Shown one piece after another: positions 1 through 9,484 of a DNA stretch of 64,000 nt (positions within the stretch are counted from its first letter, which is position 1; the number at the start of each line of letters is the position of its first letter). This DNA is from Micromonospora polyrhachis. Lineage in GTDB: Bacteria > Actinomycetota > Actinomycetes > Mycobacteriales > Micromonosporaceae. The position numbers and the translations under genes were made by a program. The stretch lies in NCBI RefSeq assembly GCF_014203835.1, contig NZ_JACHJW010000001.1, forward strand, positions 4,600,501-4,664,500, in the 5' to 3' direction. The notes below the pieces were generated by a model. The model was not told the origin of the DNA, did no database searches, and saw only the letters and a program-made list of their open reading frames with translations.

Positions 1-708
1 GGTCCGACCGGCCCGCTGAGGGCTACTGGGCACGCCCGGAGCTCCGGGCGATGTCGGCCCGCTGGTCCAGTCTCGGTCGTCGGTCGGCCCGAAGTCGATT
101 CCGGTGGCGTCAACCTCCGCGATGGTTGGACCGTTGCGGACCACCACGACCCGGTCCGGATCGCAGCCGCCCCGGCTGATCGCCAGGTCCCGGTACGACT
201 CGTTGGTGGAGACGACGGCTGAGGCGCTTCGCCAGGATGCCTTCTCCAGCAGGCGCAGGATACGCAGCACCACCGGATTTGGGCGCCCGGTCTTGCACTC
301 GTACAGTTCCGGGCTCAGGTCGTGGTGGTCGAAGACGAACGGGCGGCCCAGCAGCCGCATCAGGAGACCCGGTATCCAGAAGATGTCCGGCGGGTTGCAG
401 GCCTGTACGGCGTCGACCCGGTCGCGCGCCATGATGCCGACCAGTCGTGCGGTGACCGCGGTCAGCGCCCAGGTGAACTCGGCGGCGAAGGAGAGTAGTC
501 CGGATCCGGCGAGTGGCTGGGGAAAGGAATGGATCCGGCTGGTCCTGGTGCCGGGGACCAGCCGTGGCCGGTCTGGTCCACGGGGGCAGATGACGCTGAC
601 CCGGTAGCCGGCCGCCTCCAGTGCCTGGCACTCTCGGATCACCCGGCGGTCCCGCTCGACGGGCAGATTGACCACCACGATGACAATGTGCGGGGATCGG
701 TCGACCAT
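1..708 (-). CDS. Glycosyltransferase family 4, 3' end outside window
   Basis: The N-terminal 236 residues of a GT4-type (GT-B fold) glycosyltransferase are visible; the gene runs off the left edge. The start ATG at 708 follows GGGAG by a few bases. The protein opens with a Rossmann strand (HIVIVVVNLPVERDRRV), carries FDHHDLSPELY near residues 126-136 and VVVRNGP near 188-194, as in sugar-nucleotide transferases acting on surface glycans. After the NGP turn the sequence becomes unusually Gly/Pro/Ser-rich (about residues 200-236), where family members normally enter the C-terminal domain. The donor-binding EX7E region is not in view. It is divergent from the sugar dehydrogenase gene and near an export-type glycan operon. 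Sugar and acceptor are unknown. Confidence 0.8.
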   Translation of the reverse strand, partial: MVDRSPHIVIVVVNLPVERDRRVIRECQALEAAGYRVSVICPRGPDRPRLVPGTRTSRIHSFPQPLAGSGLLSFAAEFTWALTAVTARLVGIMARDRVDAVQACNPPDIFWIPGLLMRLLGRPFVFDHHDLSPELYECKTGRPNPVVLRILRLLEKASWRSASAVVSTNESYRDLAISRGGCDPDRVVVVRNGPTIAEVDATGIDFGPTDDRDWTSGPTSPGAPGVPSSPQRAGRT

Positions 709-1051
709 CAACTGCTCCCATCCCGCGACAATGTCCTCTGCGAGACTGCGCTACCGAGGCGCGTGGGGCAAGGATGCTGATTCGCGAGTGTTGTCGGCTT
801 GTTTACATGACGAAACCTGGTCGGGGGATTGCCGATTCATTCGATGATCTAAATGTGAATGGGTCTCTCGGTTCGGCGTGTCAACACCTCCCGAGGTCAA
901 CCTACTTCGATTGCTTACCTTCCGGATTTCCTGCCAGTAAAGACATGTCGCTTTCCCCTGGCCAACTGGTTAGCCTGTGCCTGCCGCCGTTGGCGGTCAC
1001 CGGTGGCCGGCGTGGACCCCTGCCCTCGCCGCGTCTCTGGAGGGGTGGAAT
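709..1051. other. Divergent intergenic region
   Basis: 343 bases between the leftward glycosyltransferase and the rightward sugar dehydrogenase. The middle (about 780-960) is AT-richer than the flanks, as expected for back-to-back promoters. I see no clear palindrome, and the reading frames crossing it look like shadows. The downstream Shine-Dalgarno GGAGGGG lies at 1039-1045. Confidence 0.5.
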
Positions 1052-3892
1052 ATGCGCCTTCGCCGTGCGTTCCGGCTCTTTTTCACAGTCGCTCTGCTCG
1101 TCACTATCGTCGTACCGCTGCGGGTTCCGGCAGCGGCTGCGGTGACCCTGCCCAACGGTTTCCAGGAACAGGTCGTCTTCAGTGGTCTCCAGCAGCCGAC
1201 AAACATCGAGTTCGCGCCGGACGGGCGGGTGTTCGTCGCGGAGAAGAGCGGTCGGATAAAGATCTTCGAAGATCTTGCCGACAACAGCCCGACGCTCTTC
1301 GCCGACCTCTCCCGCAACGTGCACAACCAGTGGGACCGGGGACTGCTCGGGCTGGCCCTGCCTCCCGACTTTCCCGCCACGCCCTGGGTCTACGTGCTCT
1401 ACACCTACGACGCCCCGCCCGGTCAGACCGCCCCGGTCTGGAACGACGTCTGCGGGGACGCCAACAACGGCCGATGCGTCGTGACCGGGCGACTCTCCCG
1501 GCTCCGGGCCAGCGGCAACGTCATGACCGGCGACGAGCAGGTCCTGATCCACGACTGGTGCCAGCAGTACCCCAGCCACTCCATCGGTGACCTCGGTTTC
1601 GGAGCGGACGGCATGCTCTACGTCAGCGCGGGCGACGGGGCCAGCTTCAGCGCCACCGACTACGGGCAACTCGGCAACCCGGTCAACCCGTGTGGTGACC
1701 CGCCCGGTGGCGCGATGACCCCACCGACCGCCCAGGGTGGCGCACTGCGCTCCCAGGACGTACGCACCACCGGCGATCCGACCGGACTGGATGGTGCCGT
1801 GTTGCGCCTCGACCCGGCCACCGGTGCCGCCGCGCCGGGCAACCCGCTGGCCGGCTCCGCCGACGTCAACGCCCGCCGGATCGTCGGGTACGGCCTGCGC
1901 AACCCGTACCGGCTGGCCATCCGGCCGGGCACCAACGAGGTGTGGCTGGGGGACGTCGGGTGGAACGCCTGGGAGGAGGTCGACCGGCTGGTCGATCCGA
2001 CCGCCGCCCCCACCAACTTCGGCTGGCCCTGCTATGAAGGCGCGGGCCGGATGTCCAGTTACGACAACGCCAACCTGAACCTCTGCGAGGCCCTCTACAG
2101 CGGGGCCGGCCAGACGACTCCGTACTACACGTACCACCACAGCGCCGAGGTGGTGCCCGGGGAGAACTGCGCCCAGGGCGGTGACGCGGTATCCGGGCTC
2201 GCCTTCTATCCCGGCTCGGGTGGCACCTATCCAGCGGCGTACGCGGGGGCGTTGTTCTTCGCCGACAACTCGCGGGGCTGCATCTGGGCGATGCGGCCGA
2301 GCAGCCCCGGTGGCCTGCCCGCCCCGGGCAACATCGAGGCGTTCGGACAGGCCGCGGCGAGCCCGGTCGACCTCGCCATCGGCCCCGGTGCCGAGCTCTA
2401 CTACGTCGACCTCGCCGGCGGCACGGTCCGCCGGATCCGCTACTACCCGGGCAACCAGCCGCCGGTGGCCCAGATCGAGGCCACACCCACCAGCGGACCC
2501 GCCCCGCTCACCGTCGACTTCGACGGCACCGCCTCCACCGACGCCGATCCGGCAGATGTCGGCCGGCTGACCTACCGCTGGGACTTCACCAGCGACGGTA
2601 CGGTCGACGCGACCACGCCCACCGCCCGGTTCACCTATCCGGCCAACGGCCACTACACCGCGACGCTGACCGTCACCGACACGCTCGGTGTCACCGCTAC
2701 GGCGACGGTCGAGATCCAACCGGGCAACAGCGCGCCCAGCGCGGTGGTGGACACGCCGACCAGCCAGACCCGGTGGCGGGTGGGGGACCGGTTGACCTTC
2801 TCCGGGCACGCCACCGACCCACAGCAGGGAACGGTGCCGCCGTCCGGCCTGTCCTGGCGGCTGAGCATGCGGCACTGCGAGTCGGTGGACAACTGCCACA
2901 CCCACCCGCTCCAGGAGTGGCGGGGAGTGACGACCGGCTCGTTCGTCGCGCCGGACCACGAGTATCCGTCCCATCTGGAGCTGGAGCTCACCGCCACCGA
3001 TGAGGAAGGGCTCACCGACACGGTGGTCCGCCGGTTGGACCCGGCGACGGTGGAACTCGACTTCGCCACCGATCCACCCGGCCTCCGGCTCAGCGTCGGG
3101 CCGTCGACGGCGGTCACCCCGTTCAGTCGTACGGTGATCGTCGGCTCGACCAACACGGTCAGTGCGCCGAGTCCGCAGAGCGCCGACGGTCTCACCCACA
3201 CCTTCGCCAACTGGTCCGATGGCGGTGCCGGCACGCACGTGGTGATCGCCCCGGCGACGTCGACGACGTATACGGCGACCTACACCAGTGCCCCGGGTTG
3301 TGCCGACGCCGCCGGCTACACCTGTGCGACGACCACCGCCCGGCCGTTCGTGCCGGCGGACCAGACGGTGCTACCGCTGACCGGGGACGACGCCGCGACC
3401 CGGGTCGACCTGCCGTTCGGCTTCCCGCTGTACGGGCAGACCCACACCGCGGCCTGGGTCTCCACCAACGGGTTCCTCTCCTTCGTCGAACCGGAGGGGC
3501 CGTCCGCGGTCAACACGACGGTGCCGAGCGTCGACCGACCGAACGCGGCGCTCTACCCGTTCTGGGACGACCTGGTGGTACGGGACGACTCCAGTATCCG
3601 GACCGCACTGGTCGGTACGGGAGCGGAGCAGCGGCTCGTGGTGGAGTGGCGCAACATCGGCCTCTACGGCTCCACCTCGGCGCGGATCACCTTCGCGGTG
3701 GTGCTGGCCCCGGACGGCGAGGTGACCTTCCACTACGCCGACCTGAACACCAAGGGGCGGGAACGGGGTGACTCGGCGACGGTGGCGATCGAGGACGGCA
3801 CCGGTGCGGTGGCGTTGAGCTACTCGACCGACCAGCCCAACCTCCGCAACGGCACCGCCGTGATCTTCACTCCACCACGGGGTACGCCGTAG
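1052..3892 (+). CDS. Secreted PQQ-type glucose/sorbosone dehydrogenase with PKD domain (copy 1)
   Basis: 946 residues. ATG 1052 is chosen because GGAGGGG precedes it and a signal peptide follows at once (basic MRLRRAFR, hydrophobic stretch, Ala-rich cleavage region near residue 33). Residues about 35-470 form the six-bladed glucose/sorbosone dehydrogenase propeller, with landmarks DRGLLGLALPPDFP, HSIGDLGFGADG and LGDVGWNAWEEVDRL. A PKD domain follows (about 480-560), then a Cys-containing region, a short repeat-like segment ending FANWSDGG, and a C-terminal beta-sandwich (LPFGFPLYGQ, YPFWDDLVV). Family members oxidise sugars with PQQ; the substrate here is unknown. It is the first of two tandem paralogs. 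No sortase motif or C-terminal membrane anchor is visible, so it is probably released outside the cell. Confidence 0.88.
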   Translation: MRLRRAFRLFFTVALLVTIVVPLRVPAAAAVTLPNGFQEQVVFSGLQQPTNIEFAPDGRVFVAEKSGRIKIFEDLADNSPTLFADLSRNVHNQWDRGLLGLALPPDFPATPWVYVLYTYDAPPGQTAPVWNDVCGDANNGRCVVTGRLSRLRASGNVMTGDEQVLIHDWCQQYPSHSIGDLGFGADGMLYVSAGDGASFSATDYGQLGNPVNPCGDPPGGAMTPPTAQGGALRSQDVRTTGDPTGLDGAVLRLDPATGAAAPGNPLAGSADVNARRIVGYGLRNPYRLAIRPGTNEVWLGDVGWNAWEEVDRLVDPTAAPTNFGWPCYEGAGRMSSYDNANLNLCEALYSGAGQTTPYYTYHHSAEVVPGENCAQGGDAVSGLAFYPGSGGTYPAAYAGALFFADNSRGCIWAMRPSSPGGLPAPGNIEAFGQAAASPVDLAIGPGAELYYVDLAGGTVRRIRYYPGNQPPVAQIEATPTSGPAPLTVDFDGTASTDADPADVGRLTYRWDFTSDGTVDATTPTARFTYPANGHYTATLTVTDTLGVTATATVEIQPGNSAPSAVVDTPTSQTRWRVGDRLTFSGHATDPQQGTVPPSGLSWRLSMRHCESVDNCHTHPLQEWRGVTTGSFVAPDHEYPSHLELELTATDEEGLTDTVVRRLDPATVELDFATDPPGLRLSVGPSTAVTPFSRTVIVGSTNTVSAPSPQSADGLTHTFANWSDGGAGTHVVIAPATSTTYTATYTSAPGCADAAGYTCATTTARPFVPADQTVLPLTGDDAATRVDLPFGFPLYGQTHTAAWVSTNGFLSFVEPEGPSAVNTTVPSVDRPNAALYPFWDDLVVRDDSSIRTALVGTGAEQRLVVEWRNIGLYGSTSARITFAVVLAPDGEVTFHYADLNTKGRERGDSATVAIEDGTGAVALSYSTDQPNLRNGTAVIFTPPRGTP

Positions 3893-3938
3893 TCGTGGTC
3901 GAGTCCCCACGGCGGGGTACGCCGTAGTCGTGGTCGAG
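3878..3938. repeat. Direct repeat duplicating the 3' end of the dehydrogenase gene
   Basis: A 26-bp sequence beginning CGGGGTACGCCGTAG occurs at 3878-3903 and again at 3913-3938, a period of 35 bp. The first copy contains the TAG stop of the upstream gene; the second lies wholly in the intergenic space. It looks like a local duplication rather than a terminator, since the copies are in direct orientation. Confidence 0.85.
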
Positions 3939-4149
3939 CCGCGTACCAGGGGCCGGGTGGGCGAACGGAGCAGCCCGCCCGGCCGCCCGGCCTCCCGCGT
4001 CCTACTGAGTGGTCGTTAAGTCTGGCTGGTCGGACGACCACGCACGGTCCGCCAACTGACAGCGGGTTCGTCACCCGGCCCCGATGCTGTGACCAGGCAA
4101 AACGCGCCGAATTCGAGGGCGGCGCGGGCCGGGGGGATGGGGGGCGACC

Positions 4150-6999
4150 ATGTCGCGTGCGGTACGACGAACACTGTCAACGATGCTGGCGGTCGTCCTC
4201 GGTGGGACCATGACGGTCGGGTCACCGGCCGGCGACGAGCGGCCGGCACAGGCCACCCCACCGGCCGGGTTCACCCAGCAGGTGGTCTTCTCCGGCCTGA
4301 CCCGACCGACCAAGCTGGTCTTCTCGCCAGACGGGCGGATCTTCGTCGGGCAGAAGAACGGCATCATCAAGGTCTTCGACGGACTCTCCGACACCACCGC
4401 TACGGTCTTCGCTGACCTCCGGTCCAACGTCTACGACTTCGAGGACCTGGGGCTGATCGGGCTGGCCCTGGCCCCGGACTTCCCCGCCGACCCGTGGGTG
4501 TACGTCAGCTACAGCTACGACGGCATGATCGGCGGCAGCGCGCCGACGTACAACGATGCCTGTGCGGCGATCGGCAGTTGCCCGGCCAGCAGCCGGGTTT
4601 CCCGGCTCCGGGCTGACGGCAACGTGATGACCGGGACCGAGCAGGTGCTGCTGCACGACTGGTGCCAGCAGATCGAGAGCCACTCCATCGGTGACCTGGC
4701 CTTCGGTCCGGACGGCGCGCTCTACGTCACGGGCGGGGACGGGGCGTCGGGCACCTTCACCGACTACGGTCAGGCCGGCAACCCGACCAACCCGTGTGGT
4801 GACCCGCCGGCACCGATCGGTGGGGCGATGACCCCGCCCACCGCCGAGGGCGGCGCGCTGCGGTCGCAGGACGTCCGTACCCCGGCCGACCCGACCGGGC
4901 TCTCCGGAACGTTGATCAGGATCAACCCGACCACCGGGGCCGCGTTGCCGGACAACCCGTGGGCGAGCAGCGCCGACGCCAACACCCGCCGGATCGTGGC
5001 CTACGGGCTGCGCAACCCGTACCGCTGGGCGTTCCGACCGGGCACCAGCGAGGTCTGGTTGGGCGACGTGGGGTGGCGTGTCTGGGAGGAGATCAACCGG
5101 ATCACCGACCCGGCCGGCGGACCGGTGCGCAACTACGGCTGGCCCTGCTACGAGGGCAACGTCCGGCAGAACGGCTACCGGGCCGCCGGGCTTGAGCTGT
5201 GTAGCAGCCTCTACACCGCGCCCGCCGGTACGGTCACGCCCCCGCACTACACGTACGCGCACAGCCAGCAGGTCGCGGCCGGCGACGGCTGCCCGACCGG
5301 TGGCTCGTCCCCGTCCGGGGTGGCCTTCTATCCGCGCGGCGGCGGCAGCTACCCGCCGGAGTACGCGGGCGCGATGTTCTTCGCCGACTACGCCCGGGGT
5401 TGCATCTGGGCGATGCGGGCCGGTCCCGACGGGGTGCCGGACCCGGCCGACATCGTCGCCTTCTCGGCCACCGCCGCCGGGCCGGTGGACCTGGTCGTCG
5501 GCCCGGACAACGACCTCTACTACGTGGACCTGGCCGGCGGCAGCGTGCGGCGCTTCCACTACAGCTCGGGTAACCAACCGCCGGTGGCGGTGGCTCGGGC
5601 CACCCCGACGTCGGGCAGCGCCCCGCTCGCTGTCGCCTTCGACGCGACCGGCTCCACCGACCCGGACCCCGGGGAGATCCTGACCTATCGGTGGGACTTC
5701 ACCGGTGACGGCACCTTCGACGCGACCGGAGCCACGGCGAACCACACGTACCCGACGGTCGGCACCTATCCGGCGAAGCTGCGGGTGTCCGACGCCGCCG
5801 GTAGGACGGACACCGCGACGGTGCCGATCATGGTCGGTACGGACGCGCCGGTGCCGGTGATCGACTCACCGACCGCCGCACTGAACTGGGTGGTAGGCCA
5901 GCGGATCATGTATTCCGGACACGCCACCGACCCGCAGGACGGTGAGCTGCCCCCGTCGGCGCTCTCCTGGCACCTGATCAACCGGCACTGCACCGCACCG
6001 GACAACTGCCACACCCACGTGGTGCAGGACATCGCGGCGAGCGCCGCCGGCTCGTTCCTGGCCCCGGACCACGAATATCCGTCATACCTGGAACTGACCC
6101 TGACCGCCACGGACAGCGGTGGACTGACCGCCAGTACGACGGTACGGCTGGACCCGCGTACGGTCAGTCTCACCCTGGCCAGCGAGCCGAGCGGGCTGCA
6201 ACTCAACCTGGACGGCACCAACCTGACCACGCCGGCCACCCGGCAGGTGATCGTCGGGGCGACCACCACGCTCAGCGCCCCGGATCCGCAGGCGTACCGC
6301 AGCAGCAGCTACACCTTCGCCGGCTGGTCCGACGGGGGCGCTCGGACCCGGGTGCTGACCGCGCCGGAGACAGCGACGACCTACACGGCGACCTTCACCG
6401 GTGCCCCGGGTTGTGGGGACAGCTTCGGTTACACCTGTACGACGGTCGGCGGTGCCCCGTTCGTACCGGCCGACCAGACGGTGCTGCCGCTGACCGGTGA
6501 CGAGGCACTGACCCGGGTGGAGCTGCCCTTCCCGGTCACCTTCTACGGTCAGCGCTACACCAGCGCCTGGGTGGACGTGAACGGGCGGCTGTCGTTCCAG
6601 GATCCGGGCCGCTCGTGGGGGGTGAACACCCCGCTGCCGGACCCGGCCGCCCCGAACGCCGCGATCCATCCGTTCTGGGACGACCTGGTGGTACGCGCCG
6701 ACTCGTCGATCCGGACGGCGCTGGTCGGGGCCGCGCCGGACCGACGGTTCGTGGTCGAGTGGCGCAACATCGGGCTCTACGGCTCGTCGTCGGCGCGGAT
6801 CACCTTCTCGGTGGTCATCGCGGAGTCGGGACAGATCACCTTCCACTACGCCGACCTGAACACCAAGGGACGGGAGAAGGGTGACTCCGCGACGGTCGGT
6901 ATCGAGGACCCGACCGGTACGGACGCGACGCAGTATTCCGTGAACCAGCCGGTGCTGGTCAACGGCCGGGCGGTGGTCTTCACTCCGCCGGCACCCTAG
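4150..6999 (+). CDS. Secreted PQQ-type glucose/sorbosone dehydrogenase with PKD domain (copy 2)
   Basis: 949 residues with the same domain order as the preceding gene: signal peptide, dehydrogenase propeller (DLGLIGLALAPDFP, HSIGDLAFGPDG, LGDVGWRVWEEIN), PKD domain, Cys-containing region, and C-terminal sandwich (HPFWDDLVV, FHYADLNTKGRE). ATG 4150 follows a G-rich Shine-Dalgarno (GGGGGG). The two proteins stay closely similar to their last residues, so they arose by tandem duplication of a complete gene. The 257-bp gap has no terminator apart from the direct repeat, so co-transcription is possible. The last 20 bp overlap the 3' end of the convergent flippase gene. Substrate and PQQ source are not evident here. 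Confidence 0.88.
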   Translation: MSRAVRRTLSTMLAVVLGGTMTVGSPAGDERPAQATPPAGFTQQVVFSGLTRPTKLVFSPDGRIFVGQKNGIIKVFDGLSDTTATVFADLRSNVYDFEDLGLIGLALAPDFPADPWVYVSYSYDGMIGGSAPTYNDACAAIGSCPASSRVSRLRADGNVMTGTEQVLLHDWCQQIESHSIGDLAFGPDGALYVTGGDGASGTFTDYGQAGNPTNPCGDPPAPIGGAMTPPTAEGGALRSQDVRTPADPTGLSGTLIRINPTTGAALPDNPWASSADANTRRIVAYGLRNPYRWAFRPGTSEVWLGDVGWRVWEEINRITDPAGGPVRNYGWPCYEGNVRQNGYRAAGLELCSSLYTAPAGTVTPPHYTYAHSQQVAAGDGCPTGGSSPSGVAFYPRGGGSYPPEYAGAMFFADYARGCIWAMRAGPDGVPDPADIVAFSATAAGPVDLVVGPDNDLYYVDLAGGSVRRFHYSSGNQPPVAVARATPTSGSAPLAVAFDATGSTDPDPGEILTYRWDFTGDGTFDATGATANHTYPTVGTYPAKLRVSDAAGRTDTATVPIMVGTDAPVPVIDSPTAALNWVVGQRIMYSGHATDPQDGELPPSALSWHLINRHCTAPDNCHTHVVQDIAASAAGSFLAPDHEYPSYLELTLTATDSGGLTASTTVRLDPRTVSLTLASEPSGLQLNLDGTNLTTPATRQVIVGATTTLSAPDPQAYRSSSYTFAGWSDGGARTRVLTAPETATTYTATFTGAPGCGDSFGYTCTTVGGAPFVPADQTVLPLTGDEALTRVELPFPVTFYGQRYTSAWVDVNGRLSFQDPGRSWGVNTPLPDPAAPNAAIHPFWDDLVVRADSSIRTALVGAAPDRRFVVEWRNIGLYGSSSARITFSVVIAESGQITFHYADLNTKGREKGDSATVGIEDPTGTDATQYSVNQPVLVNGRAVVFTPPAP

Positions 7000-8533
7000 G
7001 CGTGGTGACCTCCTGCGCCGGCTGGGTACGGCGGACGGCCCGGAGCCGGACGACCACCAGCCGGCGCAGTCGACGGTCGGTGCCCCCCAGCACCGTCGCG
7101 GCGATCAGGCTGGCGGACCCGCCCACCAGCAACAGGTCCAGCAGCGGGGGTCCGGTGGCCAACCCGAGCCGGTCGGCGGCCACCGGCACGACCACGGCGG
7201 CCAGGGCAGCCAGGGCCGCCGGCCCGGTCGGGGCGAGGAACCGGGCCACCGAGGCCCCCACCGCCCGGTGCACGGTGACCCAGACCGCCGCCGCGTTCAC
7301 GACCAGCTGTATCGCGATCCCGGCCAGTGCCACCGCGGTCGCCTGAGCCACCGCGTCGTCGCTGGTCATGAGCGTGCCGACGGCGGCGAGGGTGGCCACC
7401 CCGAGGACGCCCCGGCTCCACAGGATCGCGGCGAGCTTCGCCGGTCGACCGATCGCCTGGAGGGCCGGGCCGAGCAGCACCCCGTAGACGTTGACGGCAC
7501 CGAAGAGACAGAGCAGTCGCAGCGGGATCTCGGTGCCGGCCCACTGCGGACCGAGGAACGTCACCAGGGGTTCGGCGGTGGCCGCCAGCACGCCCAGCAC
7601 CGGCAGGCCGGCGACCGCGCCCAGGTGCTGCAACTGGACCAGATGGGCGGTGAACGCGGCCCGGTCCTGCTGGAGCCGGGACAGCGACGGCAGCGCCACC
7701 TGCTGGATCGAGCGGACCGTGACATCGACCAGCATGTCGGGCAGTCGGGCGGCCAGCCGGTAGATGCCGGTGGCGACCGGGCCGAAGAAAATGCCGGTGA
7801 AGATGATGTCCGCGCGGGAGCTGATCAACGACCCCAGGCCGGCGTTGGCCGCGTGTGCGGAGAAGGCCCACAGCTCCCGGATGGCACCGAGCCGGGGTCG
7901 GCGGCTCGGTCGCCAGGGGCAGACCACCCAGAGCACGACCAGACTCACCACGGCGTTGACCAGTTGCTGGCCGACCAGCGCCCAGATGCCGGCCCCGGCC
8001 AGCGCCAGTGCCACCCCGACGACGCCGCTCAGCACCGCGGCGAGCAGGGTCCGGATGGCGATCGCCCGGAATTGCAGCTCGCGGCGCAGCACCGCCTCGG
8101 GCACGATGCCCAGCCCCTGGATCAGCACCAGCGGGGAGAGCGCCAGACAGACCACGGTCAGCTCGGGGGCCCGGTTGACCAGTGCCCACAGGGGACTCGC
8201 CGCCGCCGTGAGCAGGCTGCCGCCCAGACCGGTGAGGAGCAGGACGACGAAGGCGGCGTCGAGGTGTTGGGAGGTGAGCTGGTCGCGCTGCACGATCGCC
8301 GCGACCAGACCCTGCTGGATGACGGTCTGCGCGACGGTGATGAAGACGGTGGCCATCGCCACCAACCCGAACTCGCTCGGCCCGAGCAGCTTGGCCAGCA
8401 GGAACGTCACCACGATGGAGGAGCCGACCCGGCCCGCCGTGAGCAGGTACGACCAGCCGATCGCGGACCGGACCCGACCTTGTGGCGGTGCGCTGGCCGG
8501 GCTGCTCGGCGCGGCGGACGTGGCGCCGCGCAC
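6980..8533 (-). CDS. Polysaccharide flippase (Wzx/MOP-type)
   Basis: 517 residues, almost entirely hydrophobic helices, with the N-terminal pattern of lipopolysaccharide/O-antigen flippases: WSYLLTAGRVGSSIV, LLAKLLGPSEFGLVAMATVF, then about a dozen further membrane segments. Such proteins move lipid-linked sugar repeat units across the plasma membrane. GTG 8533 is preferred because it overlaps the stop of the upstream GT2 gene in TAGTG; an in-frame ATG at 8626 would lie inside that gene. It is the last gene of the leftward operon (epimerase, methyltransferase, GT2, flippase), which places it at the export step. It ends convergently with the second sugar dehydrogenase, overlapping by 20 bp. 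The short Ala/Pro-rich N-terminus before the first helix leaves the exact start uncertain. Confidence 0.85.
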   Translation of the reverse strand: MRGATSAAPSSPASAPPQGRVRSAIGWSYLLTAGRVGSSIVVTFLLAKLLGPSEFGLVAMATVFITVAQTVIQQGLVAAIVQRDQLTSQHLDAAFVVLLLTGLGGSLLTAAASPLWALVNRAPELTVVCLALSPLVLIQGLGIVPEAVLRRELQFRAIAIRTLLAAVLSGVVGVALALAGAGIWALVGQQLVNAVVSLVVLWVVCPWRPSRRPRLGAIRELWAFSAHAANAGLGSLISSRADIIFTGIFFGPVATGIYRLAARLPDMLVDVTVRSIQQVALPSLSRLQQDRAAFTAHLVQLQHLGAVAGLPVLGVLAATAEPLVTFLGPQWAGTEIPLRLLCLFGAVNVYGVLLGPALQAIGRPAKLAAILWSRGVLGVATLAAVGTLMTSDDAVAQATAVALAGIAIQLVVNAAAVWVTVHRAVGASVARFLAPTGPAALAALAAVVVPVAADRLGLATGPPLLDLLLVGGSASLIAATVLGGTDRRLRRLVVVRLRAVRRTQPAQEVTTPRVPAE

Positions 8534-9471
8534 TAGAAGGCACCGCTCGACGTGGTGGTGGCCCGGAACCGTCGGGTCAGCCGGCGTCGCCAGCGGCCGA
8601 GTCGTACCCGGATCCGCCGCGCCCACCAGATGGCGAGGAACGCCATCGCGGAGCTGAGCCGGGTGGTCAGCCGGGGTTCGCCGGTGGAGAGCATGCGCAG
8701 GGTCTCCATCAGCATCCGGAGCCGGGGTGCCCGGACCCGCCCGTCCTGCTGTCCGTACCAGGCCAGGGCGGAGGTGGGCGTGCTGTCCTTTGCCTGCCGG
8801 GTGGAGGCCCCGTGCATCCGACGCTGGAAGAGCGGCTGGTCCACCTCGTGGATCTCGCCGAGCCGGGCCACCTCGGCGAGCAGCGTGTAGTCGGAGGAGA
8901 GGAACGGTCGGATCATCCCGGTCCGCCGTAGTGCCGAGAGGCGGAACACTCCGAAGTGGGCGTGACAGAGGCTGAGGTGCTGGGCGACACCGGCCACCCG
9001 CCGCCAGGGCCGGTGGTCGCGCAGGTGCATGCCGTCGGCGTACGGGCCGATCATCACGCCCGCCTCGTCGATCAGCACGGTACGGGGATAGGCAAGCACC
9101 ACCCGCTCACCGGCGGCGTCGAGCGCGGCCACACAGGTGCTCAGGTAGGACGGCAGGCAGACGTCGTCGTAGGCCACCCACTTGAACAGCTCGCCCCGGG
9201 CCAGCTCGACGACCCGGGCGTAGTTGACGTGACCGCCGAAGTTGCGGGGGTTCCGATAGAGCCGGATGCGGGAATCGCGGGCGGCGTACCGCTGGCAGAT
9301 CTCCCAGGTCCGGTCGGTCGAGGCGTTGTCGCTGACGATGACCTCGAAGTCCCGGTAGTCCTGGGCGAGCAGGGCGTCCAGACAGTCTTCGAGATAACGC
9401 TCGGCGTTGTAGAGGGGGACACCGAGGCTGACCCGGGGGGTGCCGGGAGTCACCGGGGGCGTACCGGCCAT
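8533..9471 (-). CDS. Glycosyltransferase family 2
   Basis: 312 residues. The GT-A fold begins at residue 13 (RVSLGVPLYNAERYL), with SDNASTD at 47-53 for nucleotide binding and the YDD metal-binding triad at 101-103 (FKWVAYDD). The C-terminal 50 residues are very basic, suggesting a membrane-surface location. It should add one sugar to a lipid-linked glycan; donor and linkage cannot be read from sequence. ATG 9471 has GGGAGG five bases upstream. The gene starts 13 bp after the methyltransferase stop, and its own stop overlaps the flippase GTG by one base, so the four leftward genes are very likely one operon. Confidence 0.88.
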   Translation of the reverse strand: MAGTPPVTPGTPRVSLGVPLYNAERYLEDCLDALLAQDYRDFEVIVSDNASTDRTWEICQRYAARDSRIRLYRNPRNFGGHVNYARVVELARGELFKWVAYDDVCLPSYLSTCVAALDAAGERVVLAYPRTVLIDEAGVMIGPYADGMHLRDHRPWRRVAGVAQHLSLCHAHFGVFRLSALRRTGMIRPFLSSDYTLLAEVARLGEIHEVDQPLFQRRMHGASTRQAKDSTPTSALAWYGQQDGRVRAPRLRMLMETLRMLSTGEPRLTTRLSSAMAFLAIWWARRIRVRLGRWRRRLTRRFRATTTSSGAF

Positions 9472-9484
9472 CGAGTCCTCCCGC

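Noticed and set aside
902-3238. 778-codon minus-strand frame over the first sugar dehydrogenase
   Set aside because: No recognisable domain, and it opposes a gene with a clear signal peptide and family motifs.
7268-8536. Plus-strand 422-codon frame over the flippase
   Set aside because: His/Gln/Asp/Gly-rich shadow translation; the minus strand has coherent membrane helices.
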